A stretch of DNA of 42,987 nt from Sphingomonas elodea ATCC 31461 (GTDB taxonomy: Bacteria; Pseudomonadota; Alphaproteobacteria; Sphingomonadales; Sphingomonadaceae). Below the pieces are notes generated by a model, which was not told the DNA's origin, searched no databases, and was given only the letters and a program-made list of their open reading frames with translations. The stretch covers positions 1 through 42,987 of the forward strand of contig NZ_AGFU01000072.1 of the NCBI RefSeq assembly GCF_000226955.1. The letters are read 5' to 3'. Below, in pieces: positions 24,848 through 33,242 of the stretch. Position 1 is the first letter of the stretch; every line of letters begins with the position of its first letter. The translations under genes were made by a program, and so were the position numbers.

Positions 24848-25993
24848 ATGTCCGCGCCCGCACGCCCCTCCGACGCCATCGGTTTCAGCCCTTCCACCTG
24901 CGGCCGGCTGGTCGTGAAGGTCGGCTCCTCGCTGCTCGTCGACCCCGAGGGCCGGATCCGGCGCGACTGGCTTGCGGCGCTCGCCGCCGATCTCGGCAGC
25001 CGGGCGCGGGAGGGGCAGCAGCTCGTCATCGTCTCCTCCGGCGCGATCGCCCTGGGCGCGCGGCGGCTGAAGCTCCCCAAGGGCGGGCGGGCAAGTCTGG
25101 AGGATGCGCAGGCGGCCGCGGCCACCGGCCAGATCGCGCTGTCCAGCATCTGGGCCGAACTGCTCCACGACCAGGGGATTGTCGCGGCCCAGATGCTGGT
25201 GACGCTCGACGATCTCGAGGATCGCCGTCGCTATCTCAACGTCTCGGCGACGCTCGACCGGCTGCTGCGCCTGGGCGTGGTACCGGTGATCAACGAAAAC
25301 GACTCGGTGGCGACGGAGGAAATCCGCTTCGGCGACAATGACCGGCTCGCCGCCCGCGTCGCGAGTGCGGCCAATGCCGATGGCGTGGTACTGCTGTCCG
25401 ACGTCGACGGGCTGTACACGGCCAATCCGAACACCAATCCCGATGCCGTGCTGATCGAGACGGTCGACATCATCGACGAGCGGATCGAGTCGATGGCCGA
25501 TCGCGGCTCGGGCTCGGGCATGGGTTCAGGCGGCATGGTCTCCAAGATCGAGGCGGCGCGGATCGCGACCAGCGCGGGCGCGCATCTCGCGATCGCCGAC
25601 GGCCGTGTGGAGCATCCGCTCGCTCGTCTGGCGGCAACACGGCGGGGGACGCTGTTCCTGGGGCAGAAGGGCGCTGCCGCCCGCAAGGCATGGCTGCGTG
25701 GTGGACTTACCGCCAAGGGCGCCATTCATATCGATGCCGGCGCCGCGCAGGCCTTGAAGGAAGGACGCAGCCTGTTGTCGGCCGGGGCGACCCGGGTCGA
25801 GGGTCGGTTCGCGCGCGGCGATCTGGTGGTGGTCATCGGGCCGGACGGCAAGCATCTTGCGCGCGGCCTGGCCGAATATGGCCATGTCGACGCCTCGCGC
25901 ATCGTCGGGCGGCGGAGCGAGGAGCTGGTCGAGCTGCTCGGCTATGCGCCGCGCTCGGCGCTGGTTCATCGCAGCCATATGGCGCTGCTGTGA
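24848..25993 (+). CDS. proB: Glutamate 5-kinase
   Basis: A 381-residue amino-acid kinase plus PUA domain, catalysing the first step of proline synthesis. Signatures: VVKVGSSLL, VSSGAIALGAR, NENDSVATEEI, FGDNDRLAARV and GMGSGGMVSKIEAAR; the PUA domain covers about the last 95 residues. The start is chosen as ATG at 24848 with AAGAG upstream; the ATG at 24818 would add 10 residues. The stop overlaps the next start (GTGA). No proA is in the window. Confidence 0.93.
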   Translation: MSAPARPSDAIGFSPSTCGRLVVKVGSSLLVDPEGRIRRDWLAALAADLGSRAREGQQLVIVSSGAIALGARRLKLPKGGRASLEDAQAAAATGQIALSSIWAELLHDQGIVAAQMLVTLDDLEDRRRYLNVSATLDRLLRLGVVPVINENDSVATEEIRFGDNDRLAARVASAANADGVVLLSDVDGLYTANPNTNPDAVLIETVDIIDERIESMADRGSGSGMGSGGMVSKIEAARIATSAGAHLAIADGRVEHPLARLAATRRGTLFLGQKGAAARKAWLRGGLTAKGAIHIDAGAAQALKEGRSLLSAGATRVEGRFARGDLVVVIGPDGKHLARGLAEYGHVDASRIVGRRSEELVELLGYAPRSALVHRSHMALL

Positions 25994-26895
25994 GCGTCTT
26001 CGCCCTGACCGGCGGCACCGGCTTTGTCGGGTCGCGACTGATCGATCTCGCGCTGGAGGCAGGCCATCAGGTCCGCGCGCTTACCCGGCGCGACCAGCCG
26101 GCGCGCGACGGCGTCACCTGGGTGCGCGGCGATCTGGATGCGACGGCAGCGCTTGCCGCGCTCTGCTCCGGCGCCGACGCCGTGATCCATGTCGCGGGCG
26201 TGGTGAACGCGCCGGACCGCGAGGGCTTCGCACACGGCAACATCACCGGCACCGCCAACATGCTCGCGGCCGCCAAGGGGGCGGGGGTGCGCCGCTTCGT
26301 GCATGTCTCGTCGCTTGCCGGGCGCGAGCCGCAGCTGTCAGCCTATGGCTGGTCCAAGCGTGAGGCGGATGCGCTGGTCAAGGCCTCGGGCCTCAACTGG
26401 ACGATCGTCCGCCCGCCCGCGATCTACGGCCCCGGCGACCTGGAGATGCTCGAGCTGTTCCGCGTCGCGCGCTTCGGCCTGGCGCTGCTGCCGCCCGGCG
26501 GCCGCATCTCGGTGATCGAGGTGAGCGATCTCGGCCGCCTGCTGCTTGCGCTCGCCGCGACCGACACCTTCTCCGGCGAGATCGATCCCGATGACGGCCG
26601 GGCAGGGGGCTGGACCCACCCCGAATTCGCCCACGCGATTGGCCGGGCGGTCGGCCGCCGCGTGCTCGCGCTGTCGCTGCCAAAGGCGGTGCTGATGCTG
26701 GGCGCGCGGGTCGACCGGCTGTTGCGGGGCAAGCGCGCCAAGCTGACGCCCGACCGCGTCTCCTATTTCTGCCATCCCGACTGGGTGGCGGACCCCGCGA
26801 ACCGCCCGCCCAGCAACCTGTGGGCGCCGCAGGTGGAGACCGAGGCGGGGCTGGTCGAGACCGCGCACTGGTATCGCGCCAAGGGGCTGCTCTGA
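25990..26895 (+). CDS. NAD(P)-dependent epimerase/reductase, CerR candidate
   Basis: A 301-residue atypical extended short-chain dehydrogenase. The Rossmann signature is TGGTGFVG (7-14); the catalytic tyrosine and lysine are Y119 and K123 in SAYGWSKRE; serines in HVSSLAG complete the site. NDUFA9-like members of this family include CerR, the reductase of bacterial ceramide synthesis in Caulobacter. Position just upstream of the HAD-ACP-SPT genes supports that reading, as inference. Translation is coupled to proB by GTGA. Confidence 0.82.
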   Translation: MSVFALTGGTGFVGSRLIDLALEAGHQVRALTRRDQPARDGVTWVRGDLDATAALAALCSGADAVIHVAGVVNAPDREGFAHGNITGTANMLAAAKGAGVRRFVHVSSLAGREPQLSAYGWSKREADALVKASGLNWTIVRPPAIYGPGDLEMLELFRVARFGLALLPPGGRISVIEVSDLGRLLLALAATDTFSGEIDPDDGRAGGWTHPEFAHAIGRAVGRRVLALSLPKAVLMLGARVDRLLRGKRAKLTPDRVSYFCHPDWVADPANRPPSNLWAPQVETEAGLVETAHWYRAKGLL

Positions 26896-26918
26896 GTCCG
26901 ACGCACGCTTAACCATTC

Positions 26919-26924
26919 TATAAT
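26919..26924 (+). promoter_or_regulatory. TATAAT box 7 bases before the FkbH-like start
   Basis: A perfect TATAAT ends six bases before the ATG at 26931. If used, transcription would begin near the ATG and the message would be leaderless. No convincing -35 hexamer is seen 16-18 bases upstream. Confidence 0.3.
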
Positions 26925-26930
26925 GGGGGC

Positions 26931-28484
26931 ATGTGGACCGCCCCGATCAAGCTCATCCTCTGGGATCTCGACGACACGCTGTGGCGGGGTACCCTCGCCG
27001 ATGGCGATGCAGTGGCGCTGTTCGAGCAGCGCGCGGAGATGATCCGGGCGTTCAACGCGCGCGGGGTGGTCTCGTCGATCTGCTCGAAGAACGACTTTGA
27101 TGCCGCTCGCGCGAAGCTGGAGGCGTTCGGGCTGTGGGACGAATTCGTCTTCCCGCATATCGCCTTCACCCCCAAGGCCGAGGCGATTCGCGGGATCATC
27201 GCCGATATGCAGCTGCGCGCGCCCAACGTGCTGTTCATCGACGACAACCCGCACAATCTGGCGGAAGTCCGCCATGCGCTGCCCGAGATCCAGACGCTCG
27301 ACGCGACCGCAGCGGATGCCGACGAGCAGCTCGCCGGCCTGCTCGCGCTCCAGACCGCCACGCGCAGCCGTGTCGCCGAATACCGCATCCTGGAGGCGAA
27401 GAAGCGCGATCGCATCGCCGTGGCGGGTCAGTCCAACGAGGAGTTCCTGCGCGCCTCGGGCCTGTGCGCCTGTGCGCCGTTCATCATGGACAACCTGGAG
27501 TTCGTGCCCCGCATTGCCGAACTGATCAACCGCGCCAACCAGCTGAACTACACCCAGTCCCGCGTCGATCCGGCTCAGCTCGAGGCCGACATCATCGACG
27601 TGACCAACCATGACAGCTGGTCGATCTTCGCCTGGGACAAATACGGTCGCTACGGCCTGGTCGGCTTCGTGATGTGGCACCGCGTCGAGCAGCGGCTGGT
27701 GCACTTCACCTTTTCGTGCCGCGCGATGCACATGGGCCTGGAGGAGTATGCGCTGGGCAAGATCCGCGCGCTGTGGCCGGAAGCCGATTTCAGCGCGCTG
27801 AACGGCCGGTTCAGCCGCGTGCCGCCCGACTGGATCGAGGATCATGGCTTCGACGAGCCGGAGGTGCGCGCCGCGATCCGATCGGAGCTGCTCGCCCAGC
27901 CGGTGATGGCGCCCGCGATCCGCATCCTGTTCGACTGCCAGTCCGGCGGCATCGCGCATTACAGCCGCTTCCGCCCCGCGATCGAGTTCGACAACGCGCC
28001 GCGTCTGTTCGCGCTTCGGATGATGGAGGACGGCAGCTACAAGGAACAGCGCTTCCCGCCCTTCCTCGTCTACGGCGCGACGATCGACTATCTCGACAAT
28101 CGGTGGCCGAACCAGTGGCACCTGCTGGAGATCGGCCTCTACCAGAAATGCGTGCTTCGGCTGTGCATCCATGTGCTGGAGAACGACCATCGCATGCTAG
28201 TCGTCCTGCCGCCCGAAGATGCGCCGATCACGAAATACCGGCTCGGCCTCAACCATTCGCCCGAGCGGGCGCGCATCTTCAACGCGGTATGGCGGCAGAT
28301 GGCGCGGGAGAATCCCGGACGCATCTTCACGCTCGAGGTCGCCGACCTGCTCGACAGCTATGACGAGATGGCGGACGTGACGCACTTCCATCCCGGCCTC
28401 CTCCAGAAAATCGCCGAGCAGACCGATCTTTGGGTCTCGCAGCTGCTGAGCGAGGCCGGTGGGGATCAGGCGGCCGCCGCCTGA
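26931..28484 (+). CDS. FkbH-like HAD-IIIC protein with C-terminal extension
   Basis: A 517-residue multidomain protein. Residues 1-140 are a HAD phosphatase domain with DLDDT (12-16), SICSKND and FIDDNP, as in FkbH enzymes. A GNAT-like region follows (about 160-290: NRANQLNYTQSR, SIFAWDKYGRYGLVGFV), typical of FkbH. The last 200 residues hold a further domain with FDCQSGGIAHY and ADVTHFHPG, perhaps SGNH-like, but no GDS serine is seen. FkbH proteins load a three-carbon unit onto an acyl carrier protein; an ACP gene is next, followed by serine palmitoyltransferase. The exact role in this cluster is unknown. Confidence 0.8.
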   Translation: MWTAPIKLILWDLDDTLWRGTLADGDAVALFEQRAEMIRAFNARGVVSSICSKNDFDAARAKLEAFGLWDEFVFPHIAFTPKAEAIRGIIADMQLRAPNVLFIDDNPHNLAEVRHALPEIQTLDATAADADEQLAGLLALQTATRSRVAEYRILEAKKRDRIAVAGQSNEEFLRASGLCACAPFIMDNLEFVPRIAELINRANQLNYTQSRVDPAQLEADIIDVTNHDSWSIFAWDKYGRYGLVGFVMWHRVEQRLVHFTFSCRAMHMGLEEYALGKIRALWPEADFSALNGRFSRVPPDWIEDHGFDEPEVRAAIRSELLAQPVMAPAIRILFDCQSGGIAHYSRFRPAIEFDNAPRLFALRMMEDGSYKEQRFPPFLVYGATIDYLDNRWPNQWHLLEIGLYQKCVLRLCIHVLENDHRMLVVLPPEDAPITKYRLGLNHSPERARIFNAVWRQMARENPGRIFTLEVADLLDSYDEMADVTHFHPGLLQKIAEQTDLWVSQLLSEAGGDQAAAA

Positions 28485-28567
28485 CCTTTGGGGTATTGCC
28501 CCGCCACGGGCTCGGTTTCGCCGCATTCGCTTGGCACCTGCGGCCGATCAATCTAAGGACCGGCCGC

Positions 28568-28810
28568 ATGACTGACCGTGCAGAAATCTTCGACATCGTC
28601 GCCGCGCAGATCGAACCCTTCAACAAGAAGGGCGTCGCGCTTTCGGACACCACCACCTTCGCGGGCGATCTCGAATGGGACAGCCTGACGGTGATGGATT
28701 TCGTCGCCGCGATCGAGGACGAATTCGACATCGTCATCACCATGAACATGCAGGCCGAGATCGAGAATGTCGGCCAGCTGGTCGACGCCGTGCAGAAGCT
28801 CAAGGGCTGA
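28568..28810 (+). CDS. Acyl carrier protein for sphingolipid synthesis
   Basis: An 80-residue acyl carrier protein. The phosphopantetheine serine is S39 in LEWDSLTVMDF. It differs from the housekeeping AcpP (which has DSLD) and sits six bases before the serine palmitoyltransferase gene, so it likely delivers the long acyl chain to that enzyme; the arrangement is known from sphingolipid-making alphaproteobacteria. AAGGA precedes the ATG. Confidence 0.88.
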   Translation: MTDRAEIFDIVAAQIEPFNKKGVALSDTTTFAGDLEWDSLTVMDFVAAIEDEFDIVITMNMQAEIENVGQLVDAVQKLKG

Positions 28811-28815
28811 ACCCG

Positions 28816-30018
28816 ATGACCGACCTGATGAGCAAGTTCGACGGCCTGATCGCCGAGCGCCAGGCGCTGCTCGACAGCGGCGTGATCGATCCGTTCGCGA
28901 TCGTGATGGAGCAGGTCAAGTCGCCCACCGAGGCGGTGATCAAGGGCAAGGACACCATCCTGCTCGGCACCTACAACTATATGGGCATGACGTTCGATCC
29001 GGACGTCATCCAGGCTGGCAAGGACGCGCTCGACCGGTTCGGTTCGGGCACCAACGGCAGCCGCATGCTCAACGGCACCTTCCGCGACCATATGGAAGTC
29101 GAGCAGGCGCTGCGCGACTTCTACGGCGTGTCGGGCGCGATCGTGTTCTCGACCGGCTATATGGCCAATCTGGGCATGATCTCCACGCTCGCCGGCAAGG
29201 GCGAGTACATCATCCTCGACGCCGACAGCCATGCGTCCATCTATGACGGCTGCAAGCAGGGCACGGCGGAAATCGTGCGCTTCCGCCACAATGACGTGAC
29301 CGACCTGGACAAGCGCCTCGGCCGCCTGCCGGCCGAAGCGGGCAAGCTGGTGGTGCTGGAGGGCGTCTATTCGATGCTCGGCGACATCGCCCCGCTTAGG
29401 CAAATGGTCGCCGTCGCCAAGAAGCACGGGGCGATGGTGCTGGTCGACGAAGCGCACTCGATGGGCTTTTTCGGCCCCAACGGCCGCGGCGTGTACGAGG
29501 ACCAGGGTCTCGAGGACCAGGTCGATTTCGTCGTCGGCACCTTCTCCAAGTCGGTCGGCACGGTCGGCGGCTTCTGCATCTCGAACCATCCGAAGTTCGA
29601 GGCGATCCGGCTTGCCTGCCGTGCCTATATCTTCACCGCCTCGCTGCCGCCCAGCGTGGTGGCGACCGCGGCCACCTCGATCCGCAAGCTGGCGACCGCG
29701 CACGAGAAGCGCGCCCGGCTGTGGGCGAATGCCCGCAAGCTGCACGGCGGTCTCACCGAAATGGGCTTCAAGCTCGGCACCGAAACGCCCGAAAGCGCGA
29801 TCGTCGCGGTGATCCTGGAGGACCAGGAACAGGCGGTGACGATGTGGCAGGCGCTGCTGGAGAACGGCCTGTACGTCAACATGGCGCGCCCGCCGGCCAC
29901 CCCGGCCGGCACCTTCCTGCTGCGCTGCTCGCTCTGCGCCGAGCATCGCCCCGAGCAGATCGAGCGCGTGCTGGGCATGTTCCGCGCCGCCGGCCAGGCG
30001 GTTGGGGTGATCGCCTAA
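28816..30018 (+). CDS. spt: Serine palmitoyltransferase
   Basis: A 400-residue alpha-oxoamine synthase. PLP lysine is K245 in GTFSKSVGTVGG, with H139 (stacking), D211 and H214 in VDEAHSMGF; these are spaced as K265 and H159 in the well-studied Sphingomonas paucimobilis enzyme, offset by 20. It condenses serine with palmitoyl-thioester to 3-ketodihydrosphingosine in the cytoplasm, the first committed step of sphingolipid synthesis. Other family members (KBL, AONS) are less likely given the adjacent ACP and the sequence pattern. Confidence 0.92.
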   Translation: MTDLMSKFDGLIAERQALLDSGVIDPFAIVMEQVKSPTEAVIKGKDTILLGTYNYMGMTFDPDVIQAGKDALDRFGSGTNGSRMLNGTFRDHMEVEQALRDFYGVSGAIVFSTGYMANLGMISTLAGKGEYIILDADSHASIYDGCKQGTAEIVRFRHNDVTDLDKRLGRLPAEAGKLVVLEGVYSMLGDIAPLRQMVAVAKKHGAMVLVDEAHSMGFFGPNGRGVYEDQGLEDQVDFVVGTFSKSVGTVGGFCISNHPKFEAIRLACRAYIFTASLPPSVVATAATSIRKLATAHEKRARLWANARKLHGGLTEMGFKLGTETPESAIVAVILEDQEQAVTMWQALLENGLYVNMARPPATPAGTFLLRCSLCAEHRPEQIERVLGMFRAAGQAVGVIA

Positions 30019-30063
30019 ACGCGGCTTTTCAGCGTGGTTCCAAACGCCTAGAGTCGGGGTCGG

Positions 30064-32028
30064 ATGAGCGAAGCGATCCCGTCTCTGGAGCGTTCGGTTC
30101 ACGCCAAGAACTGGCGCCTGTTGCTGCTCGGTGCCCTGGCAGTGGCGGGCGTGCTGGTGCTGGGTGCGCTGATCCTGATTCAGCAGCGTACGGATCTGGA
30201 GCGCGATCGCGCGATCGCGCTACGACAGCACAGCTTCGAAGTGATTCTGCGCGCCAATCAGCTTTCGGGCGGCATCGCCGCGGCCGAAGCGGCGCTCGGC
30301 CGTTATGTGGTGAGCGCCGACCGTAATCTTGGTCAGCAATATGCCGAGCAATGGCGCAGGGCCGGCGAGGCCTTCCAAAGCCTGCGCCAGCTGACGCGCG
30401 ACAATGCCCAGCAACGCGATCAGATCGATCGCCTGCAGCAGGCCTTCGCCCAGCGGGGCAAGGAACTGGACGAGACCGCGCTCTACACCACCTACAAGCG
30501 CGACCGCGATGCGTGGGGCGCCTATTATCAGGTCCGCGAGAGTGACGCGCGACGACAGCTCGAGGCGCTTCTCGACAGGATCGTCGAGCAGGAGCGGGGG
30601 CTTCTCGACGACCGCACGCGGGCTGCCGCCCAGCTGATCGAGAACAGCAGCTATGCCTCCCGCGTGCTCAGCGGATTCGGCCTGGTGATCGTGCTCGGGG
30701 CGGTAATTCTGGGCTGGCTGGCGATCGAGGCGCAGGGGGATCGCGCGCTTGCCGACGCCGATGCCGCATGGGAACGCGAGCGCGCCGGTCAGCTGCGCGA
30801 GGCTGTCGCCGCTGCCACCGCCCAGCTGCGCGAGGAAGCGCGCGAGCGCGAAGGCGCCGAGGCCAAGCTCCGTCAGGCACAGAAGATGGACGCGGTCGGC
30901 CAGCTTACCGGCGGCATTGCGCATGACTTCAACAACATGCTGGCGGTTGTTCTGGGCGGAGTGGAGCTTGCCCGACGCCAGATGGACAGCGATCCCAAGG
31001 AAGCTGCCCGCCACCTCGACAATGCGATGGAAGGTGCCCACCGAGCGGCGGCGCTCACCCGCCAGCTGCTCGCCTTCTCGCGTTCCGAATCGCTCGCCCC
31101 CGAGGCGGTCGATGCCGGTGCGCTGATCCGTGGCATGCGCGACCTGATGGACCGTACGCTGGGCGACGCCATCCGCGTCGAGGCGCAGGACCGCGGCATG
31201 GGCTGGCGTATCTGGGTCGATCGTCACCAGCTGGAAAATGCGGTGCTCAACCTGGCGGTGAACGCACGCGACGCGATGAACGGGCGGGGGACGCTGACCA
31301 TCATCACTGGCGAGTCGCGGCTGGCCGCCAACGAGGTGGGGCATTGCGCTGCGGGTGACTATGTATCCGTCGCGGTGCGGGACACCGGCTGCGGCATGAC
31401 GCCCGAGGTGCTGGAGCGCGTGTTCGAACCCTTCTTCACCACCAAGCCGGTAGGCAAGGGCACGGGGCTGGGGCTCAGCCAGATCTTCGGCTTCGTGCGC
31501 CAGTCGGGTGGCGGCATCGCGATCGAGACGGCGCCGAGCGAGGGGACTACCGTCACGCTGTACCTGCCTCGCTACACGGGGGCGGTCTCCGGCGCCGCGC
31601 CCGCCCCGGCCCGCATCGACGCGGGTGAAGAACAGTCCGGCGAGCGCTATGACATTCTTGTCGTCGAGGATGATCCCCGGGTGCTGGCGGCGACGCTGGC
31701 AGCCCTGCGCGAGCTGGGCCATCGCCCGGTCGGCTGCGCGGACCCGCTGCGCGCGCCCGCCGCGATCGAGGGGATGGCGTCGATCGACCTGATCATGACC
31801 GACGTTCTGATGCCCGGCCAGACCGGTCCGGAGATGATCGCCGGGGTCGAGGGGCGGCTCCGTGGTGCTGCCGTGCTGTTCGTCACCGGCTTCACCGGTG
31901 AGGCGAGTGCCGAGCAGCTCCGCGACCGTCCGGTGCTGCGCAAGCCGTTCACGGTCGCGGCGCTGTCCCGCGCCGTGCACGAAGCCGTCGAGGGGGAAGC
32001 GCGGCGGGTGGCGCAGGCGGCGGAATAG
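30064..32028 (+). CDS. Hybrid sensor histidine kinase with CHASE3-like sensor
   Basis: A 654-residue protein: transmembrane helix 1 (about 18-40), a helical periplasmic CHASE3-like domain (41-200), helix 2 (201-221), coiled coil (225-275), then a kinase core with H287 in GGIAHDFNN, N-box near 390-406, G1 DTGCG (440-444) and G2 GKGTGLG (464-470). A C-terminal receiver has D580 in LIMTDVLMPG and K627 in LRKPF. It would autophosphorylate and pass phosphate to its own receiver and then to an unlinked phosphotransferase. No DNA-binding partner is adjacent. It lies 45 bases after spt on the same strand; a link to envelope lipids is speculative. Confidence 0.9.
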   Translation: MSEAIPSLERSVHAKNWRLLLLGALAVAGVLVLGALILIQQRTDLERDRAIALRQHSFEVILRANQLSGGIAAAEAALGRYVVSADRNLGQQYAEQWRRAGEAFQSLRQLTRDNAQQRDQIDRLQQAFAQRGKELDETALYTTYKRDRDAWGAYYQVRESDARRQLEALLDRIVEQERGLLDDRTRAAAQLIENSSYASRVLSGFGLVIVLGAVILGWLAIEAQGDRALADADAAWERERAGQLREAVAAATAQLREEAREREGAEAKLRQAQKMDAVGQLTGGIAHDFNNMLAVVLGGVELARRQMDSDPKEAARHLDNAMEGAHRAAALTRQLLAFSRSESLAPEAVDAGALIRGMRDLMDRTLGDAIRVEAQDRGMGWRIWVDRHQLENAVLNLAVNARDAMNGRGTLTIITGESRLAANEVGHCAAGDYVSVAVRDTGCGMTPEVLERVFEPFFTTKPVGKGTGLGLSQIFGFVRQSGGGIAIETAPSEGTTVTLYLPRYTGAVSGAAPAPARIDAGEEQSGERYDILVVEDDPRVLAATLAALRELGHRPVGCADPLRAPAAIEGMASIDLIMTDVLMPGQTGPEMIAGVEGRLRGAAVLFVTGFTGEASAEQLRDRPVLRKPFTVAALSRAVHEAVEGEARRVAQAAE

Positions 32029-32060
32029 TCTATCGCTTCCCGGACGGGGGAGGGCTGCGA

Positions 32061-32480
32061 ATGGCAAGGCGGATGGTCGCAGTGGCAGTGCTGATCGGCG
32101 TAACCGCGTGCGATGCACGAACCGACCATGACGTCGCGGTTCGTGCGGCTGCGATTTCCGGTGCGATGCTCCGAGGCAAGGCACGGGCCTTGTACACCGA
32201 TCTCGCAATGGGTGCCTGCCGCCGTCCCGAAGGGAAGGCTCTGAACGCCGTGCGCCGCGAGGAGGCCGCCTTCGTGGCGGCGCTGGAAAGCGGGGTGGCC
32301 GGTCCCGCGGCCGATCATCCGGCGATCGCGAGGGAAGATGTCGCCTACGCGATCCGGGCCGGGCGCGCGCCGTGCTGGGGCAATGTCGAAGCCGGTTTTC
32401 CGGAAGCGCATCGGAGCATGGTCTTCCGCGACATTCTCGCGCGCATCGTCGTCGCACCCACGCTGGTCGCGGGCGGCTAG
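32061..32480 (+). CDS. Putative lipoprotein, unknown function
   Basis: A 139-residue protein beginning with a basic and hydrophobic leader (MARRMVAVAVLIGVTAC) whose VTAC resembles a lipobox, suggesting lipid attachment at the cysteine. The mature part is alpha-helical and has two more cysteines (MGACRRPEG and APCWGNVEAG). GGGAGGG precedes the ATG. Its end overlaps the convergent TetR gene by four bases. No family recognised. Confidence 0.6.
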   Translation: MARRMVAVAVLIGVTACDARTDHDVAVRAAAISGAMLRGKARALYTDLAMGACRRPEGKALNAVRREEAAFVAALESGVAGPAADHPAIAREDVAYAIRAGRAPCWGNVEAGFPEAHRSMVFRDILARIVVAPTLVAGG

Positions 32481-33058
32481 GCGGCGGCGGTCTCGATCCG
32501 TTCGCGGAGCATCGCCGCGGCCAGGTCGCGCGCCTTGTCGCGGGGGAGCCCCAGCGCACGCGCCATCGGGGCGCCGAGCAACGCGTCGCCCAATGCCATC
32601 AGGGTCAGTTGGAGCGTCTCCTCGCGCAGCGGCGCGCGCGAATCGGCGCCTTCGCTGATCCGGTCGACCAGCCGATGAATCGCCTCCATGATGGGATCGA
32701 GCGCGTCCTGGTTGCCGGTGAGCAGCATCCAGCTGGCGAGCGCGCCGGCACCTTCGCGCCCGAATGCGTCAAAGGTGAGGTCCACCACTTCGCGCAGATT
32801 CTGGTCGCCGCTGCGGGCGCGCAGCACCGCTTCGCCGATCTTGGCGGTCACTGCCTCGGCCATGCTCGCGGCGAGCGCTTTCTGCAGCCCCGCCGCGGAG
32901 CCGAAATGGTGCAGCAAATTGGCATGGGTGCGACCGATCCGGGCGGCAACGGCCTTGAGCGTCACCGCCTGCGGGCCGTCCTCGATCAGCAGCGCGCGCG
33001 CAGCCTCCAGTGCCGCGTCGCGCGATTCTTCGGGGGAGAGGCGCTTGCGCACCGGCAT
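32477..33058 (-). CDS. TetR-family transcriptional regulator
   Basis: A 193-residue regulator with an N-terminal helix-turn-helix (ALLIEDGPQAVTLKAVAARI then GRTHANLLHHFGSAAGL), followed by an all-helical ligand-binding domain. The start is placed at ATG 33058 (MPVRKRLSPEESR); the alternative ATG at 33094 lies inside a palindrome that looks like an operator. Target is probably its own promoter and a divergent gene. Confidence 0.85.
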   Translation of the reverse strand: MPVRKRLSPEESRDAALEAARALLIEDGPQAVTLKAVAARIGRTHANLLHHFGSAAGLQKALAASMAEAVTAKIGEAVLRARSGDQNLREVVDLTFDAFGREGAGALASWMLLTGNQDALDPIMEAIHRLVDRISEGADSRAPLREETLQLTLMALGDALLGAPMARALGLPRDKARDLAAAMLRERIETAAA

Positions 33059-33088
33059 GGTCGTCAACGACACTTCATCCTGACTATC

Positions 33089-33106
33089 GTACATAGGATT
33101 ACGTAC
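33089..33106. promoter_or_regulatory. Candidate TetR operator
   Basis: GTACATA-GGAT-TACGTAC: 7-base arms around 4 bases, one mismatch when reversed. It lies 31 bases before the TetR start on the minus strand, the usual place for autoregulation. Confidence 0.5.
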
Positions 33107-33242
33107 TGCATTGCGCCAACCCTCACGGCTCGGCGCGAATTCCGTTCTGGTTTCAATCTACTGATAACCGCACTATCCGTCTCCCCGTGGTCGCGGGGAA
33201 AGTTTCAGGAAAGCGACGGACCGCAGGTCAAATGGGGGGGTA

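Noticed and set aside
22769-25168. Long upstream extension of the lptF frame (1203 residues)
   Set aside because: The extension lies antisense to obgE and the SUFU-like gene; LptF begins at the ATG at 22768 with the standard N-terminus.
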